A stretch of DNA of 64,000 nt from Stenotrophomonas maltophilia (lineage in GTDB: Bacteria > Pseudomonadota > Gammaproteobacteria > Xanthomonadales > Xanthomonadaceae). The notes beneath the pieces are model-generated. The model ran no database searches. It saw only the letters and a program-made list of their open reading frames with translations, and was not told the origin of the DNA. Of this stretch, positions 63,595 through 64,000 are shown in pieces. Positions within the stretch are counted from its first letter, which is position 1. Every line of letters begins with the position of its first letter. Where the stretch lies: contig NZ_LYVJ01000001.1 of NCBI RefSeq assembly GCF_001676385.1, positions 372,001-436,000 on the forward strand, read 5' to 3'. Both the position numbers and the translations under genes were made by a program.

Positions 63595-64000
63595 ATGCCG
63601 ACTCCCTCGCTACCGATGCCCGCCACAACGGCGGCCGCACCGTCCACCCCGCTGGTCCTGACCATGGCGGCCGGAGCAGGTTTCTCCGTGGCTTCGCTGT
63701 ACTACAGCCAACCCATGCTGGGCCTGATCGCCCAGGACCTCTCCGCCAGTGAGCGCGGCATCGGCCTGGTCCCGACGCTGACCCAGCTGGGATACGCACT
63801 GGGTATCCTGTTGCTGGCGCCGTTGGGTGATCGCTTTGACCGGCGCAGCCTGATCCTGGTGAAGTCCGTGCTGCTGGCACTGGCGCTGGGTGGCGCAGCG
63901 ATGGCAGGGCAGCTGCCCGGGCTGCTGGTGGCCAGCCTGCTGGTCGGGCTGATGGCCACGCTGGCACAGGACATCGTGCCCGCCGCTGCGGTCCTGGCGC
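63595..64000 (+). CDS. MFS transporter, N-terminal part (runs off the window)
   Basis: 135 residues are visible. The first helix reads MAAGAGFSVASLYYSQPMLGLIA, followed by the loop GYALGILLLAPLGDRFDRRSLI, which carries the major-facilitator signature G-x3-D-R-x-x-R-R between helices 2 and 3. At least four helices are present. Close relatives are efflux pumps of the arabinose-efflux-like group. The substrate is unknown. Divergence from the LysR gene suggests substrate-dependent induction. Confidence 0.85.
   Translation, partial: MPTPSLPMPATTAAAPSTPLVLTMAAGAGFSVASLYYSQPMLGLIAQDLSASERGIGLVPTLTQLGYALGILLLAPLGDRFDRRSLILVKSVLLALALGGAAMAGQLPGLLVASLLVGLMATLAQDIVPAAAVLA

Noticed and set aside
1..64000. 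Prophage, insertion sequence, toxin-antitoxin or defence island
   Set aside because: No integrase, transposase, phage structural, restriction or toxin gene was recognised. The gene content is ordinary chromosomal.

Overview
The window looks like chromosomal DNA of the Stenotrophomonas maltophilia group (Xanthomonadaceae). Codon use is GC-rich. At least eight GTAG-flanked stem-loops of the SMAG type described from S. maltophilia sit between genes. Gene content also fits: a class III PHA synthase pair, an alpha-amino-acid ester hydrolase, an imuA-imuB-dnaE2 cassette and a DcaP-type porin. The assignment rests on reading the sequence, not on a database search.

Layout. 1-5 kb: start of an MscS-type channel gene, then divergent ppsA and its regulator kinase ppsR, a DUF1249 gene and a NUDIX hydrolase. 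5-9.2 kb: pssA-phaE-phaC-DUF5329 followed by a PspC-domain protein and a small membrane protein. 9.2-9.6 kb: a gene-free composite inverted-repeat element. 9.8-15.3 kb: a 71-residue unknown protein, tex, and a multi-PAS GGDEF gene broken by a one-base frameshift. 15.4-18.4 kb: tRNA-Leu, a lone receiver-domain protein, an SRAP protein, a GNAT protein, and three tandem tRNA-Ala/tRNA-Glu pairs on the minus strand with promoters and terminators that can be read. 18.8-21.6 kb: a GlxA-type regulator and two thiol-disulfide proteins (TlpA-like, DsbG). 21.7-27.3 kb: porin, antiporter and basic-amino-acid decarboxylase, probably one operon behind an FNR-type box. 27.3-30.4 kb: yggS, a glutamine amidotransferase and a small gene, divergent from a MocR regulator. 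30.6-35.9 kb: the SOS mutagenesis cassette imuA-imuB-dnaE2 with a LexA-type box. 36-46 kb: sterol desaturase, two AraC regulators, VOC protein, a GH3 beta-glucosidase with an odd N-terminal domain, alpha-amino-acid ester hydrolase and MgtC. 46.3-51.8 kb: the lactate operon lldP-lldR-lldD-dld with two LldR-type operators. 52-64 kb: secreted proteins of unknown role, an I78 inhibitor, Cdh, a GNAT protein, a TonB-dependent receptor whose signal peptide is out of frame, a UbiC-like exported protein, two LysR regulators, an ankyrin protein, an amidohydrolase and the start of an MFS transporter.

How the parts work together. PpsA and PpsR form a gluconeogenic switch, and the lactate operon feeds pyruvate toward it. 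PssA and Cdh both act on CDP-diacylglycerol. The decarboxylase-antiporter pair would consume protons, and the FNR-type box suggests low-oxygen control. No insertion sequence, prophage, CRISPR array or rRNA gene was seen. The most unusual items are the composite inverted-repeat element, the degenerate nuclease-like domain fused to GH3, the histone-like tail on PhaE, the DnaA-box-like cluster ahead of pssA, and two single-base frameshifts.
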